DNA of 64,000 nucleotides from SABY01 sp964523795 (GTDB lineage: Bacteria > Bacteroidota > Bacteroidia > Bacteroidales > 4484-276), in contig CAZGAO010000013.1 of NCBI GenBank assembly GCA_964523795.1, forward strand, positions 12,594 through 76,593, in the 5' to 3' direction. The position numbers and the translations under genes were made by a program. Positions 16,829-25,326 of the stretch are shown here, one piece after another. Each line of letters opens with the position of its first letter. Position 1 is the first letter of the stretch. The notes under the pieces are model-generated. The model was not told the origin of the DNA and searched no databases. It saw nothing but the letters and a program-made list of their open reading frames with translations.

Positions 16829-16860
16829 AATGTCAGTATTTTATTTGCAAAGCCTGGCTA

Positions 16861-18057
16861 TTACGCCAGTTCAGCTATTTTACTTAGGATATCGCCGGCC
16901 AGTTCTTTTTTCGATTTCAACGGATAATCAAAGCATCGGTGATTGTTGTCGATGATGGTAATTTTGTTGGTAACCGTACCAAAGCCTGCCCCGCTATCTC
17001 TGAGAGAATTTAAAACGATAAGGTCTAGATTTTTATTATTGATTTTGACCTTGGCATTTTCGATTTCGTTTTCTGTTTCCAAGGCAAAGCCGATGAGCAA
17101 TTGATTTTGCTTTTTTTGCTTGCCGAGGGTAGCCAGGATGTCAGCAGTAGGTCGCAGCTTTATGGTATCAAGAGGGGTACTTTTCTTTATTTTTTCCTGA
17201 GCTATGGTTTCGGGGCTAAAATCGGCAACTGCGGCTGACATAATTGTTATGTCTGCTTTGGCAAAGCGTGTTACCATGGCCTTCAGCATCTCTGCCGCCG
17301 ATTCCACATCAATCCGTTTAATGTGCGTATCCGAGACTGTCAGGTGAGTTGGGCCTGCTACCAGAGTTACTTCGGCACCTCTTCGCGCTGCTTCTTCGGC
17401 CATCGAAAATCCCATAAGCCCTGACGAGAAGTTGCCGATAAATCGCACCGGGTCAATCTTTTCGTAGGTGGGGCCTGCCGAGATTAAAATCTTTTTGCCA
17501 GCCAAATACAATGCTTTAGCAAAGTAATCCTGGATAATGCCTAGGATAATTTCAGGCTCTTCCATGCGGCCTGCACCGCTAAGTCCGCTGGCCAGCTCGC
17601 CGGTTTGCGGAGCTATCAGCTTGTTGCCACGTTTTGTTAGTCGATCGATGTTTTCGTTTGTCGAGGGATGTTTAAACATATCCAAATCCATGGCAGGGGC
17701 AAAAAATACCGGGCACTTCGCCGAAAGGTAGGTGGTAAGCAAAAGATTATCCGCCAAGCCTGAGGCCATTTTGCTAAGTGTGGCTGCCGAAGCCGGAGCC
17801 ACAATCATCAAATCGGCCCAAATACCCATGTCCACATGGCTATGCCAGGTGCCGTCCTTTTCATCAAATGGAAAGGTGAGTGCCGGCTTCTTCGATAGGG
17901 TTGATAGAGTCAACGGCGTTACAAAGGCACGGGCATTTTCGGTGAGTATTACCTGCACCTCAGATCCTTCCTTTATCAGGAGGCGGACGAGCAAGGGGAC
18001 TTTGTATGCCGCAATGCTGCCGGTAATGCCGACAATGATTTTTTTGCCTTTTAGCAC
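16861..18057 (-). CDS. coaBC: Bifunctional phosphopantothenoylcysteine decarboxylase / synthetase
   Basis: This enzyme makes 4-phosphopantetheine for coenzyme A. A GTG at 18057 is chosen as start because the protein then begins (V/M)LKGKKIIVGITGSIAAYK, the family N-terminus. Longer versions would read through the upstream gene in another frame. The FMN-dependent CoaC half (about 1-185) has the active-site histidine near DGTWHSHVDMG and PAMDLDMFKHP. The CoaB half (about 190-398) has ISAGPTYEKIDPVRFIGNFS and the AAVADF motif. The GTG follows the stop of the rpoZ-like gene by one base, so translation is coupled. Confidence 0.95.
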   Translation of the reverse strand: MLKGKKIIVGITGSIAAYKVPLLVRLLIKEGSEVQVILTENARAFVTPLTLSTLSKKPALTFPFDEKDGTWHSHVDMGIWADLMIVAPASAATLSKMASGLADNLLLTTYLSAKCPVFFAPAMDLDMFKHPSTNENIDRLTKRGNKLIAPQTGELASGLSGAGRMEEPEIILGIIQDYFAKALYLAGKKILISAGPTYEKIDPVRFIGNFSSGLMGFSMAEEAARRGAEVTLVAGPTHLTVSDTHIKRIDVESAAEMLKAMVTRFAKADITIMSAAVADFSPETIAQEKIKKSTPLDTIKLRPTADILATLGKQKKQNQLLIGFALETENEIENAKVKINNKNLDLIVLNSLRDSGAGFGTVTNKITIIDNNHRCFDYPLKSKKELAGDILSKIAELA

Positions 18058-18058
18058 C

Positions 18059-18412
18059 TTAGGCCAGAATGTCGGATGAAGGTTTGGTTTGCGCTTCCTT
18101 GGAAGGATTTCGGTAATAAATCTGCTCATCGATAAACTCCTGAACGGCAAGCAGCGTAGGCTTGGGCAACTTTTCGTAGAAGCGTGCAATTTCTATTTGC
18201 TCACGGTTTTCAAAAATCTCTTCCAGATTATCGCTGGATGAAGCAAACTCCGAAATCTTTTTGTTGAGTTCTTCTTTCAATTCGAGCGAAATTTGGTTGG
18301 CTCGTTTCGAGAGCATAGCCACAGTTTCGTAAATGTTGCCGGTTACATTGTTAAAATCGTTCATTTTACGTGTAACCGCCGAGGTATCCGTTTTAACTTT
18401 CTTGTAGTCCAT
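18059..18412 (-). CDS. rpoZ: RNA polymerase omega/Rpb6-like subunit
   Basis: This 117-residue protein matches the Bacteroidota version of the omega (RpoZ/Rpb6) subunit, which helps assemble RNA polymerase. The conserved part is GNIYETVAMLSKRANQISLELKEEL (about 26-50), the usual omega helix with alternating small and basic residues. It lies between bamD and coaBC, its standard place in this phylum. It begins MDYKKVKTDTSAVTRKMNDF. Confidence 0.9.
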   Translation of the reverse strand: MDYKKVKTDTSAVTRKMNDFNNVTGNIYETVAMLSKRANQISLELKEELNKKISEFASSSDNLEEIFENREQIEIARFYEKLPKPTLLAVQEFIDEQIYYRNPSKEAQTKPSSDILA

Positions 18413-18426
18413 ATTGTTTCTTGTTT

Positions 18427-19239
18427 TTATAATTCTTCAAAATCAGCATTGCGCAGTTCCTCTTCTACTCTTTCGCGCATTTTTTCTGCATCTTTAATAA
18501 ATACACTCTCGGGATATAATGCCACAAAATCGTAATAGGCTTTTACAGCATTGTCGAAGCGTTCCTGTTTCTTTTCCTCTATGCTCTTGATGGCGTAGTT
18601 ATAATACGCGGTAATAATTTTATATAGGATATCTTCTTTAAATTCGGTATCGGGAAATTCCTTTAGCATGTTTTGATACGAAATAATGGCAGCCCGATAA
18701 TCTTCCATTTTCAAATACAAATTGGCAATATTATAGGATTTTTTTTGCAGCTTATCTCTAAGTTCCACAATCAAATCAGTGGCCTCTTGTGCCTTTTCGC
18801 CATAAGGAAAACGGTTGATAAAAAGCTGAAATTCATCGATGGCTTCACGGGTAACGGTCTGGTCGAGACTGTATCGCGGGCTGTCCAGGTATTTGGTATA
18901 GGCCACCATAAAGCTGGCTTCTTCGGCAAAGTCGCTCGAAGGGAAATTTACCGAGAATCGTTTAAAATAATAGCTGGCCATGATGTATTCGCGCTCGTAG
19001 TAGTAGGAATAAGCGTAATAGTAATACAGTTTTTCGGCCTTGCTTGTGCCACGGTAAACCGGGATGAGCTGCTCGAAAAGCTGAAGCGCGCGATAGTAGT
19101 CGCCACTTTCGTAATATTCTATTCCCTTTTCGTATTTAAGATCGTTGTCGGTGCCCTTGAGCAGTTTTTGATGCTTACTACACGAAGATACCACTACAAT
19201 TAAGGAAATCAATACGATAAAACCAATTTTTCTAAACAT
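18427..19239 (-). CDS. bamD: Outer-membrane protein assembly factor BamD
   Basis: This 270-residue lipoprotein is a core part of the BAM complex. The ATG at 19239 gives MFRKIGFIVLISLIVVVSSCSKHQ, a lipoprotein signal with the modified cysteine at about residue 20. Tetratricopeptide-like helical repeats fill the rest (YESGDYYRALQLFEQLIPVY, then repeats at about 80, 120, 165 and 205). The gene heads the rpoZ-coaBC-porD-recN operon. Its -7 box (19245-19252) lies so near the ATG that the transcript may have almost no leader. Confidence 0.92.
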   Translation of the reverse strand: MFRKIGFIVLISLIVVVSSCSKHQKLLKGTDNDLKYEKGIEYYESGDYYRALQLFEQLIPVYRGTSKAEKLYYYYAYSYYYEREYIMASYYFKRFSVNFPSSDFAEEASFMVAYTKYLDSPRYSLDQTVTREAIDEFQLFINRFPYGEKAQEATDLIVELRDKLQKKSYNIANLYLKMEDYRAAIISYQNMLKEFPDTEFKEDILYKIITAYYNYAIKSIEEKKQERFDNAVKAYYDFVALYPESVFIKDAEKMRERVEEELRNADFEEL

Positions 19240-19244
19240 GGGCG

Positions 19245-19252
19245 CAAAAGTA
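19245..19252 (-). promoter_or_regulatory. -7 box of the bamD operon
   Basis: Minus-strand TACTTTTG ends 5 bp before the ATG at 19239. Confidence 0.5.
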
Positions 19253-19377
19253 ATATTATTTAACGGATTGATTAACGGCAAACTCTTGCAAAAATTTTCA
19301 TGTTTACAGTTTATTACTTTTAATAATGATTGTTTGCAATTCGAGGCCATTGCAAGTGATTATCAATAGAATTGTTA

Positions 19378-19385
19378 TAATTTTG
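19378..19385 (+). promoter_or_regulatory. -7 box of the alpha-oxoamine synthase gene
   Basis: TAATTTTG, 43 bp before the ATG at 19429. Confidence 0.55.
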
Positions 19386-19428
19386 CGCCTTCGATAAAAA
19401 TATAGTATTAATATTAAAACAAAACGTA

Positions 19429-20685
19429 ATGGATATTTTCGACAAGTTTAAAAATATGGGTCCCCTGGGGCAGTATAATCGTAAAGCCTTTGGCTATTTT
19501 ATGTTCCCAAAATTGGAAGGTGAGTTGGGGCCGCGGATGCGTTTTATGGGTAAGGAAATGTTGGTATGGTCGGTGAATAATTATCTGGGACTGGGCAATC
19601 ATCCCGAGGTGCGCGAAGCCGATGCTCAGGCCGCCAAAGACTGGGGCTTGGCTTATCCGATGGGTGCACGCATGATGTCGGGGCACACCAGCTACCACGA
19701 AAAACTTGAGCGAGAACTGGCCGATTACGAGAAAAAAGAAGATGCTTACCTGCTCAATTATGGCTATCAGGGCATGGTGTCAATAATCGAATCGCTGGTA
19801 AGCCGGCGCGATGTGATTGTTTACGACTCCGAAGCTCATGCCTGCATCATCGATGGCTGCCGCCTGCATTTTGGGAAACGCTTTGTATATCCGCACAACG
19901 ACATGGCCAATCTTGAGAAGGAATTGCAGCGGGCTACAAAAATCACCGACCAAACCGGTGGAGGGATTCTGGTAATAACCGAAGGCGTTTATGGCATGTC
20001 GGGCGACCTGGGTAATCTGAGAGATATTGCTGCTTTGAAAAAGAAATATAATTTCCGCATGTTGGTGGATGATGCCCACGGCTTTGGTACCATGGGAAAA
20101 ACCGGCGCAGGTACCAGCGAGCATCTCGGCGTAATGGATGAGGTAGATGTGTATTTTGGAACTTTTGCCAAGGCTATGGCCGGCATTGGTGCCTTTGTGG
20201 CCAGCAAAAAAGAGGTGATCGAATATTTGCGCTACAATTTGCGCTCACAGGTTTTTGCTAAATCGCTGCCCATGCCTATGGTTATCGGTTCATTAAAACG
20301 TTTGGAACTTATCCGTACCCGCCCCGAAATAAAAGCCAATCTCTGGAAAGTTGTAGATGCACTTCAGGATGGTTTACGCAAAAATGGCTTTAATCTGGGC
20401 AACACCCAATCGCCGGTAACACCCGTAATTCTCGAAGGTGGCGTACCCGAGGCCACACATATTACCTACGACCTGCGCGAAAACTATGGCATTTTCTGCT
20501 CTATCGTTGGCTATCCGGTGGTGCCCAAGGGAGTAATCCTGCTTCGCCTTATCCCAACATCAGAACATTCGCTTGATGATGTTGAATATACCATTAAAGC
20601 TTTCCAAAAGGTGAAAACTAAGTTGGATGCCGGCGAATATTCGTCCACCGAAATGGTTGATGCACAAAAATTTATGAAGGCTTAA
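19429..20685 (+). CDS. Alpha-oxoamine synthase family PLP enzyme
   Basis: This 418-residue protein belongs to the family of glycine C-acetyltransferase, serine palmitoyltransferase and cysteate acyltransferase, which join an acyl-CoA to an amino acid with loss of CO2. Visible motifs are NNYLGLGNHPEV (about 50-61), GARMMSGHTSYHEKLE, EGVYGMSGD, the PLP aspartate in VDDAHGFGT and the PLP lysine in FGTFAKAMAGIGAF (about residue 247). A long version starting MDIFDKFKNMGPLGQYNRKA is widespread in Bacteroidota. Sphingolipid or sulfonolipid base synthesis is a plausible role, but the substrate is not proved. A strong terminator follows. Confidence 0.85.
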   Translation: MDIFDKFKNMGPLGQYNRKAFGYFMFPKLEGELGPRMRFMGKEMLVWSVNNYLGLGNHPEVREADAQAAKDWGLAYPMGARMMSGHTSYHEKLERELADYEKKEDAYLLNYGYQGMVSIIESLVSRRDVIVYDSEAHACIIDGCRLHFGKRFVYPHNDMANLEKELQRATKITDQTGGGILVITEGVYGMSGDLGNLRDIAALKKKYNFRMLVDDAHGFGTMGKTGAGTSEHLGVMDEVDVYFGTFAKAMAGIGAFVASKKEVIEYLRYNLRSQVFAKSLPMPMVIGSLKRLELIRTRPEIKANLWKVVDALQDGLRKNGFNLGNTQSPVTPVILEGGVPEATHITYDLRENYGIFCSIVGYPVVPKGVILLRLIPTSEHSLDDVEYTIKAFQKVKTKLDAGEYSSTEMVDAQKFMKA

Positions 20686-20707
20686 TGTGCCTGGCAAAAT
20701 ACCCATG

Positions 20708-20737
20708 ACCCATGTTTTTTTAACATGGGTTTTTTTT
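20708..20737 (+). terminator. Rho-independent terminator
   Basis: ACCCATG (20708-20714) pairs with CATGGGT (20724-20730), followed by a run of T. It ends the alpha-oxoamine synthase unit. Confidence 0.85.
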
Positions 20738-20798
20738 GCCTAAGGCAGATATATTCAAACTTGTTTATGCATATCTCACTTCACCTTAAAAAAATAAT

Positions 20799-21647
20799 AT
20801 GGATCAAACGCAGGATAAATATAAACGTACAGGCAAAAATTTTCTGATCATCTTTCTCAATTCTTTGTCCTACTTTATTATTGCATTTATTGTAATGTAT
20901 CTGCTCAGCCAGTTTGCGACAGCTATTGCTGCTATGCAGTTCGATTTTTCCAGCATCATCTATTATTACAAGCTGACGTATGTTATCGATTCGGGAGCCT
21001 GGACTGGCGATGCTGTCAAATTATTGTATAGTCTCCCACCATTGTTAGCTTTGGTTTTTGGTGTAATCTCATTGATAATCTTTATTAATATGTACGACCA
21101 CCTGGCCCATTTTAAACTTTTTTTTCTGTGGGCCTTTACCTTTTCGATCATCTGGTCGTTTGGAGCCTTGCTGGCTGGCACCATTCTCAACAAAGGGATT
21201 GGATATGTGGTGATGTATTTTTATTTTATGGATACCGGCAAATTGATCCTGTCCTTATTTGCACTTACCATGTTACTGCTGGTGTCAACCCTTACCACCA
21301 AGTGGTTTTTGTTTTCGGCCAACTCCTACTTTAATACCTTGAGCGAGCACAATCGCGCATTTTTTACTTATGCTAATATCATTTTGCCTTTGTTGGTGGG
21401 AACCCTGATTATGATTGCTGTGAAGCTACCCAAAATAACTTATTACGAGTTGTTTGTAATGCTTACCGGATTAATTTTTGCTGTTCCAATTTTGTTGCGA
21501 TATGGCTTATTCCCGACTTTTTATTTCGATGAATTTCCGATACGCATCAAGCTGGATAAAATAGCCCTGGTAACCGCCATTGTTTTTTTAATCCTGTTCA
21601 GGGTTATTTTTTATTTTGGAGTACGCATCGGGTCTTCGGTGATATAG
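20799..21647 (+). CDS. Unassigned polytopic membrane protein
   Basis: This 282-residue protein was not recognised. It has a charged N-terminus (MDQTQDKYKRTGKN) and about seven hydrophobic segments (near 15-40, 70-92, 102-125, 133-160, 193-210, 220-237 and 250-275), so it is an inner-membrane protein with little outside the bilayer. Two short arginine/lysine loops suggest ordinary topology. It has no conserved catalytic motif that can be seen. It stands alone between a terminator and a convergent PHP gene. Confidence 0.7.
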   Translation: MDQTQDKYKRTGKNFLIIFLNSLSYFIIAFIVMYLLSQFATAIAAMQFDFSSIIYYYKLTYVIDSGAWTGDAVKLLYSLPPLLALVFGVISLIIFINMYDHLAHFKLFFLWAFTFSIIWSFGALLAGTILNKGIGYVVMYFYFMDTGKLILSLFALTMLLLVSTLTTKWFLFSANSYFNTLSEHNRAFFTYANIILPLLVGTLIMIAVKLPKITYYELFVMLTGLIFAVPILLRYGLFPTFYFDEFPIRIKLDKIALVTAIVFLILFRVIFYFGVRIGSSVI

Positions 21648-21656
21648 GTCATTGAA

Positions 21657-21689
21657 AGTCATGGTATGGCCCTAAGCCATGCTATGACT
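21657..21689. repeat. Inverted pair of the AGTCATAGCATGGC motif
   Basis: AGTCATGGTATGGC (21657-21670) and GCCATGCTATGACT (21676-21689) form an inverted repeat directly after a plus-strand stop, before the convergent PHP gene. Same motif family as 10535-10621. Confidence 0.7.
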
Positions 21690-21772
21690 GATGTTAATCG
21701 TCCTTAAAAAGAGAAAATCTTTGATTTCTGCGAAAAGATAAAAGATTTCCTTAACTGTCCGGGTACACTCTA

Positions 21773-22531
21773 TCAGGGTTTTTTTAATCCCGGAAACGTG
21801 GACACAAACCGTCCATCACAAGTTTTTAATGCCAGTTTGATTTCATCAAAGCTGGCATTTTTCATATTAAAAACTGTGTAACGCTCGCCAATATGCTCGG
21901 GGAAATGCGCATCAGAGCTTTGGATAATTGTGCAATCTTTAAGATAGGAGTGGGCTTTTCGGAATTTTTCGGGCGTAGTATATTTTGAGATTTCGAGGGC
22001 ATCATAGTTCAAATCATCAGGTATAAACCCCAACTGGCTGCTAAGGCTGAAAGCCGAGCGATCGACATGTGCCGGAATAAAAAGGCCTCCCATAGCGTGG
22101 ATAGTCTTTTCGATTTCTTCGATACTTTGATCCAGGGCTGAAATTAGCAGGTGTTGTTCTTCGTAAACTATGTTTTCGTCCCGGTCAACCACCACCTGAT
22201 AGCCAAATTTATTCGGATCGTTTTTAATATTTACTAAATGGTTATCCAGGTATTTCTGGAGCATTTCCAGGCTCGCAATATCAGGAACCAATGCCACACA
22301 ATGCACTTCTTCCTTGGAGGTAATCTCGGCTCCAAACAGCGCAAGAATTCCATTTTCGGCAGCCAGCTCGTTTATTAGCTGGCAGTGGCGCGTGCTGTTG
22401 TGATCGGTGATGGCGATAATATCGAGCGATTTCTGGCGTGCAGCAGCCACAATATTTTGAGGGCTCATCGCTAAATCGCCACAGGGCGAAAGCAGGCTGT
22501 GGATATGTAAATCGGCACGGAAGGCTTTCAT
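21773..22531 (-). CDS. PHP-domain metal-dependent phosphoesterase
   Basis: This 252-residue protein has the PHP metal-site motifs: DLHIHSLLSPCGD (residues 6-18), AITDHNST (about 40), FIPAHVDRS (about 155) and SSDAHFPEHIG (about 208). PHP proteins of this size hydrolyse phosphoester bonds, e.g. 3'-5' nucleotides or histidinol phosphate, with a cluster of metal ions. Its substrate is unknown. It is the last gene of a five-gene operon with DRTGG, Fe-S and GHKL ATPase proteins, where it starts 14 bp after the DRTGG stop. Confidence 0.88.
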   Translation of the reverse strand: MKAFRADLHIHSLLSPCGDLAMSPQNIVAAARQKSLDIIAITDHNSTRHCQLINELAAENGILALFGAEITSKEEVHCVALVPDIASLEMLQKYLDNHLVNIKNDPNKFGYQVVVDRDENIVYEEQHLLISALDQSIEEIEKTIHAMGGLFIPAHVDRSAFSLSSQLGFIPDDLNYDALEISKYTTPEKFRKAHSYLKDCTIIQSSDAHFPEHIGERYTVFNMKNASFDEIKLALKTCDGRFVSTFPGLKKP

Positions 22532-22544
22532 GCTTGGGGCACGA

Positions 22545-22889
22545 CTATGCGATTTTCATTTGCAAGAGATTATACACTTTTCCGCTTACCTCAAAACTCT
22601 CGGCACGGCTGCCCAGGATGGGTATGCCTTCTTCGTTGCTTTTTTCAAACGTGTCCTTTTCGGGTTTTAGCCCTTTTACCAGGATTATGGCTGCCAGGTC
22701 TTTGAGCGAAGCAATGGCCATAATATTTTTGTGCGTTTGAAGGGTAATCCAGATATTTCCCTGGTCGGCATGACCCATTACATCGCTCAGCAAATCGGAG
22801 GTATAGCCTCCGGTGATTGGGTTTGTAAGTCCTTGTTTTCCGCAAAAGACTTCTAAATCCAACATTTTAACAATATCATTTACAGTCAT
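22545..22889 (-). CDS. DRTGG-domain protein (first of two)
   Basis: This 114-residue protein is a single DRTGG domain, found also in phosphotransacetylase and CBS proteins and thought to bind a ligand. It begins MTVNDIVKMLDLEVFCG, the typical start, and has GGYTSDLLSDVMGHADQGNIWIT (about 27-50), the part that gives the domain its name. No enzyme motif is present. It lies between the Fe-S protein (25 bp) and the PHP gene (14 bp) of the same operon. Confidence 0.85.
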   Translation of the reverse strand: MTVNDIVKMLDLEVFCGKQGLTNPITGGYTSDLLSDVMGHADQGNIWITLQTHKNIMAIASLKDLAAIILVKGLKPEKDTFEKSNEEGIPILGSRAESFEVSGKVYNLLQMKIA

Positions 22890-22913
22890 GGTATTTTGAT
22901 TTTTTAATGATTT

Positions 22914-24254
22914 TTATTTTTCAAATTTATCTGCACCCCACACTTTTTTATGGATATTGACTGCATCGCCGGGTTTCAGCATTCCTTTTTGCTCGTAACG
23001 TCGCTGGATAAAAATGCAATTTTCCAATATGGCACGTCCCTGCACAATATCTTCGGCCAGGGCACGGCAGCCCGGCGAGCCACACACGCCACAATCTACC
23101 ATGGGCAACAGCTGCATAATCTGCCGTATCAGGTTCATCTTGCGCAGCGATTCGCCCATGTCATCGTCCAGTTTCATCATCGAGCGAGGCGGTATTTTTT
23201 CGAGTTTGATGAGGGCTGGTAATTCCTTCTCAAAATCCAGGGCAGTTTTATTATCTGCTGAAATATTTGTTTTTGCAGCTCTTGAGCGCATTCGTTCGGC
23301 ACACAAAAAGCGGTTTTCTACCGTCAGCACGCCACCCGCACAACTCTCGTCGCAGGAGCGCAGTTCCAGAAAATCAAAATTGGGATTTTCCTCCTGCTCC
23401 AGCTTTTCCAAAAAATTAGTTACGTTGTGCACCCCATCGATGGCCATTTTGCGCCCTGTGGCGTGATTGGATTCGCCGGTAGTAAGACTCCACAAAATAT
23501 CATCGGCTGCCAAATTAAAACTCTTGATGGGCACAGTTTGCAATTTATCGCTGCTTTCCTGAAGTTTTTGAAATACCTTGTTGAAAATTTCGTCCATGTT
23601 GATGACCCCCGAAATGGGCGAGTCCTCCTCCTCGGCGGGACTTTTAATAGCTGCAATCTTGGCCGGGCATTGGGTGAGGTAAAAAATGCCAGTCTCCGAT
23701 TCACTGGCACCCTTTTCTTCGAGATATTTGCGAAACCACAGGGCAGATACATCAAGCGGCGGCTTTAGCAGGATGAAGTTTTGCACCAGGGCAGGGAATT
23801 TTACCTGTATCAGCCTAACGATAGCAGGGCAAAAAGCAGAGATAAAGGGCTTGCAATCATTTTGTGAAGTCAGCATTTTTGCAGCCTCGGCTCTGATTAT
23901 TCTTACCCCGTTTTCTATTTCAAAAACGTGGGTGAAGCCTACATCAAGCAGTGCCTGGTAAATTTTGGGGATGGGATATTTGGCCGGAAATTGCCCAAAA
24001 AAAACTGCGGGCACCAGGGCAACACGGTATTTGTAATCGTAAATTTTTTGGAAATCATCCTGCTCGATGATGATGGCACTTACCGGACACACCCGGTAAC
24101 ATTCGCCACAGTCGATGCAGCGGTTGTCCATAAGCCTGGCCTTGCCATTACGCACGCGGATGGCATGGGTAGGGCAGATGTTCATGCACTTGGAGCATCC
24201 GATGCACAAGTCATCCACAATTTTTAAAGCATGATGAAAATCTTTCATTATCAA
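22914..24254 (-). CDS. [FeFe]-hydrogenase-like multi-cluster Fe-S protein
   Basis: This 446-residue protein has two [4Fe-4S] ferredoxin motifs (CIGCSKCMNICP and CIDCGECYRVCP, residues 18-60), a domain related to the catalytic part of [FeFe] hydrogenase (about 75-340), and a C-terminal Fe-S domain (CGVCGSPGCRALAEDIVQG, about 395). The four cysteines that hold the H-cluster cubane seem kept: AFCP (L1), QCPAK (L2) and SCDESC (L3). The L1 proton-relay cysteine is replaced by F and the L2 glutamate is lost. It is therefore probably not a normal hydrogen-evolving enzyme. It may sense redox state or H2 (inference). Central gene of a five-gene operon. Confidence 0.8.
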   Translation of the reverse strand: MIMKDFHHALKIVDDLCIGCSKCMNICPTHAIRVRNGKARLMDNRCIDCGECYRVCPVSAIIIEQDDFQKIYDYKYRVALVPAVFFGQFPAKYPIPKIYQALLDVGFTHVFEIENGVRIIRAEAAKMLTSQNDCKPFISAFCPAIVRLIQVKFPALVQNFILLKPPLDVSALWFRKYLEEKGASESETGIFYLTQCPAKIAAIKSPAEEEDSPISGVINMDEIFNKVFQKLQESSDKLQTVPIKSFNLAADDILWSLTTGESNHATGRKMAIDGVHNVTNFLEKLEQEENPNFDFLELRSCDESCAGGVLTVENRFLCAERMRSRAAKTNISADNKTALDFEKELPALIKLEKIPPRSMMKLDDDMGESLRKMNLIRQIMQLLPMVDCGVCGSPGCRALAEDIVQGRAILENCIFIQRRYEQKGMLKPGDAVNIHKKVWGADKFEK

Positions 24255-24290
24255 AAATCCATTTTTCCCGATTTACTATTTGCGATTTTT

Positions 24291-24707
24291 TTAGGATAAA
24301 TTGATGATCATTTCCAGCCTTGTACCCTGTCCCGGCTGGCTCGAAATATTTAATTCATCCGTATTTTTCTTGATGTTGGGTAAGCCCATGCCGGCACCAA
24401 ATCCCATTTCGCGCACCCGTGCATTTGCCGTCGAATAGCCTGCCTGCATGGCTTTATCAATATCTTCGATGCCGGGGCCATGATCGTCCACCACAATTTT
24501 AATTTGTCGGGTGTTTATCTCTACCGAAAGTGTCCCCTGACGTGCATGCGCTACCACATTTACCTCAGCTTCGTAAACTGCGACCACGGTGCGTTTTATC
24601 AAAGCATAGTCGATGCTGAGCTGCTTTAGTGTTTTTTTTATATCGCTCGAAGCTTTGCCCGCATCGCTAAAGTTTCCGCCTTCTATCGTGTATTCCAAAT
24701 TCAGCAT
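24291..24707 (-). CDS. GHKL ATPase, anti-sigma-factor (RsbW) type
   Basis: This 138-residue protein is a stand-alone HATPase domain: the N box is around AVYEAEVNVVAHA (about 45-57), the G1 box is VDDHGPGIEDID (about 74-85), and the glycine-rich lid is MGFGAGMGLPNIKK (about 103-116). Such small proteins are serine kinases that bind anti-anti-sigma factors, but no STAS protein is next to it. Its gene starts 4 bp after the upstream DRTGG gene and belongs to the Fe-S/PHP operon. Confidence 0.85.
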   Translation of the reverse strand: MLNLEYTIEGGNFSDAGKASSDIKKTLKQLSIDYALIKRTVVAVYEAEVNVVAHARQGTLSVEINTRQIKIVVDDHGPGIEDIDKAMQAGYSTANARVREMGFGAGMGLPNIKKNTDELNISSQPGQGTRLEMIINLS

Positions 24708-24710
24708 CTT

Positions 24711-25055
24711 TTAATACAGGGGTTTTATAGCGTTTTGGTAAAGAATTCCACTGGTTTTAAATACAGAAAATTCGGTTTCGAGAATAAAAATATTGAGTTC
24801 CTGCGCAAGTTCAATCATTTCGGGGGAGGCTTTTTTTCCGCGTGCCAGCACTATTACATTTATGTCGGCCATTTCGGCGGTGCGTATGGTTTGCAGGTTC
24901 GACAGGCCTGTTATCAACATAGGATTATGCATGTCGAGCGTCAAAACATCGCTCATCAAATCGGAAGCAAAGGCTTCGTAAATTTCCACTCCGGCATCAT
25001 TGCTGCCACTTACACGTTTGGCGTTAATAATTTCGGACAATACTTCCAGTGTCAT
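24711..25055 (-). CDS. DRTGG-domain protein (second of two)
   Basis: This 114-residue protein is the first gene of the operon. The ATG at 25055 (MTLEVLSEIINAKRVSG) is chosen because it gives the same length and start pattern as the paralogue at 22545-22889. An ATG at 25082 would add nine residues. The DRTGG core EIYEAFASDLMSDVLT and the strand NVIVLARGKKASPEMI are seen. It probably pairs with the other DRTGG protein or with the ATPase. No promoter box was clear upstream. Confidence 0.75.
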   Translation of the reverse strand: MTLEVLSEIINAKRVSGSNDAGVEIYEAFASDLMSDVLTLDMHNPMLITGLSNLQTIRTAEMADINVIVLARGKKASPEMIELAQELNIFILETEFSVFKTSGILYQNAIKPLY

Positions 25056-25279
25056 TTTTAGTAATTTAAAATCAAATAGCAATTAGTTATCAGCGACAAA
25101 AATAACACGCTTACCACGGATACAACAAATTGTAAGGTTTTATTTCATGCTGATTTTAAGTATCGAAAACGCTCGTTTTTTGTTGATTATCAATCGTTAT
25201 GCCTGGCACTATTGGATATTTCCTGTTATCATATTAACAAATAAAGTGCTTCAACTTATTTTCTATCAGGATAATATTA

Positions 25280-25287
25280 TAATTTAG
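25280..25287 (+). promoter_or_regulatory. Possible -7 box of ilvE
   Basis: TAATTTAG differs from TAnnTTTG by one base. It is 40 bp before the ATG at 25327. The rest of 25083-25326 is AT-rich and holds nothing else recognised. Confidence 0.35.
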
Positions 25288-25326
25288 CAACTCAATTACG
25301 AGTACTCACCAAAACAAAACAGGATA

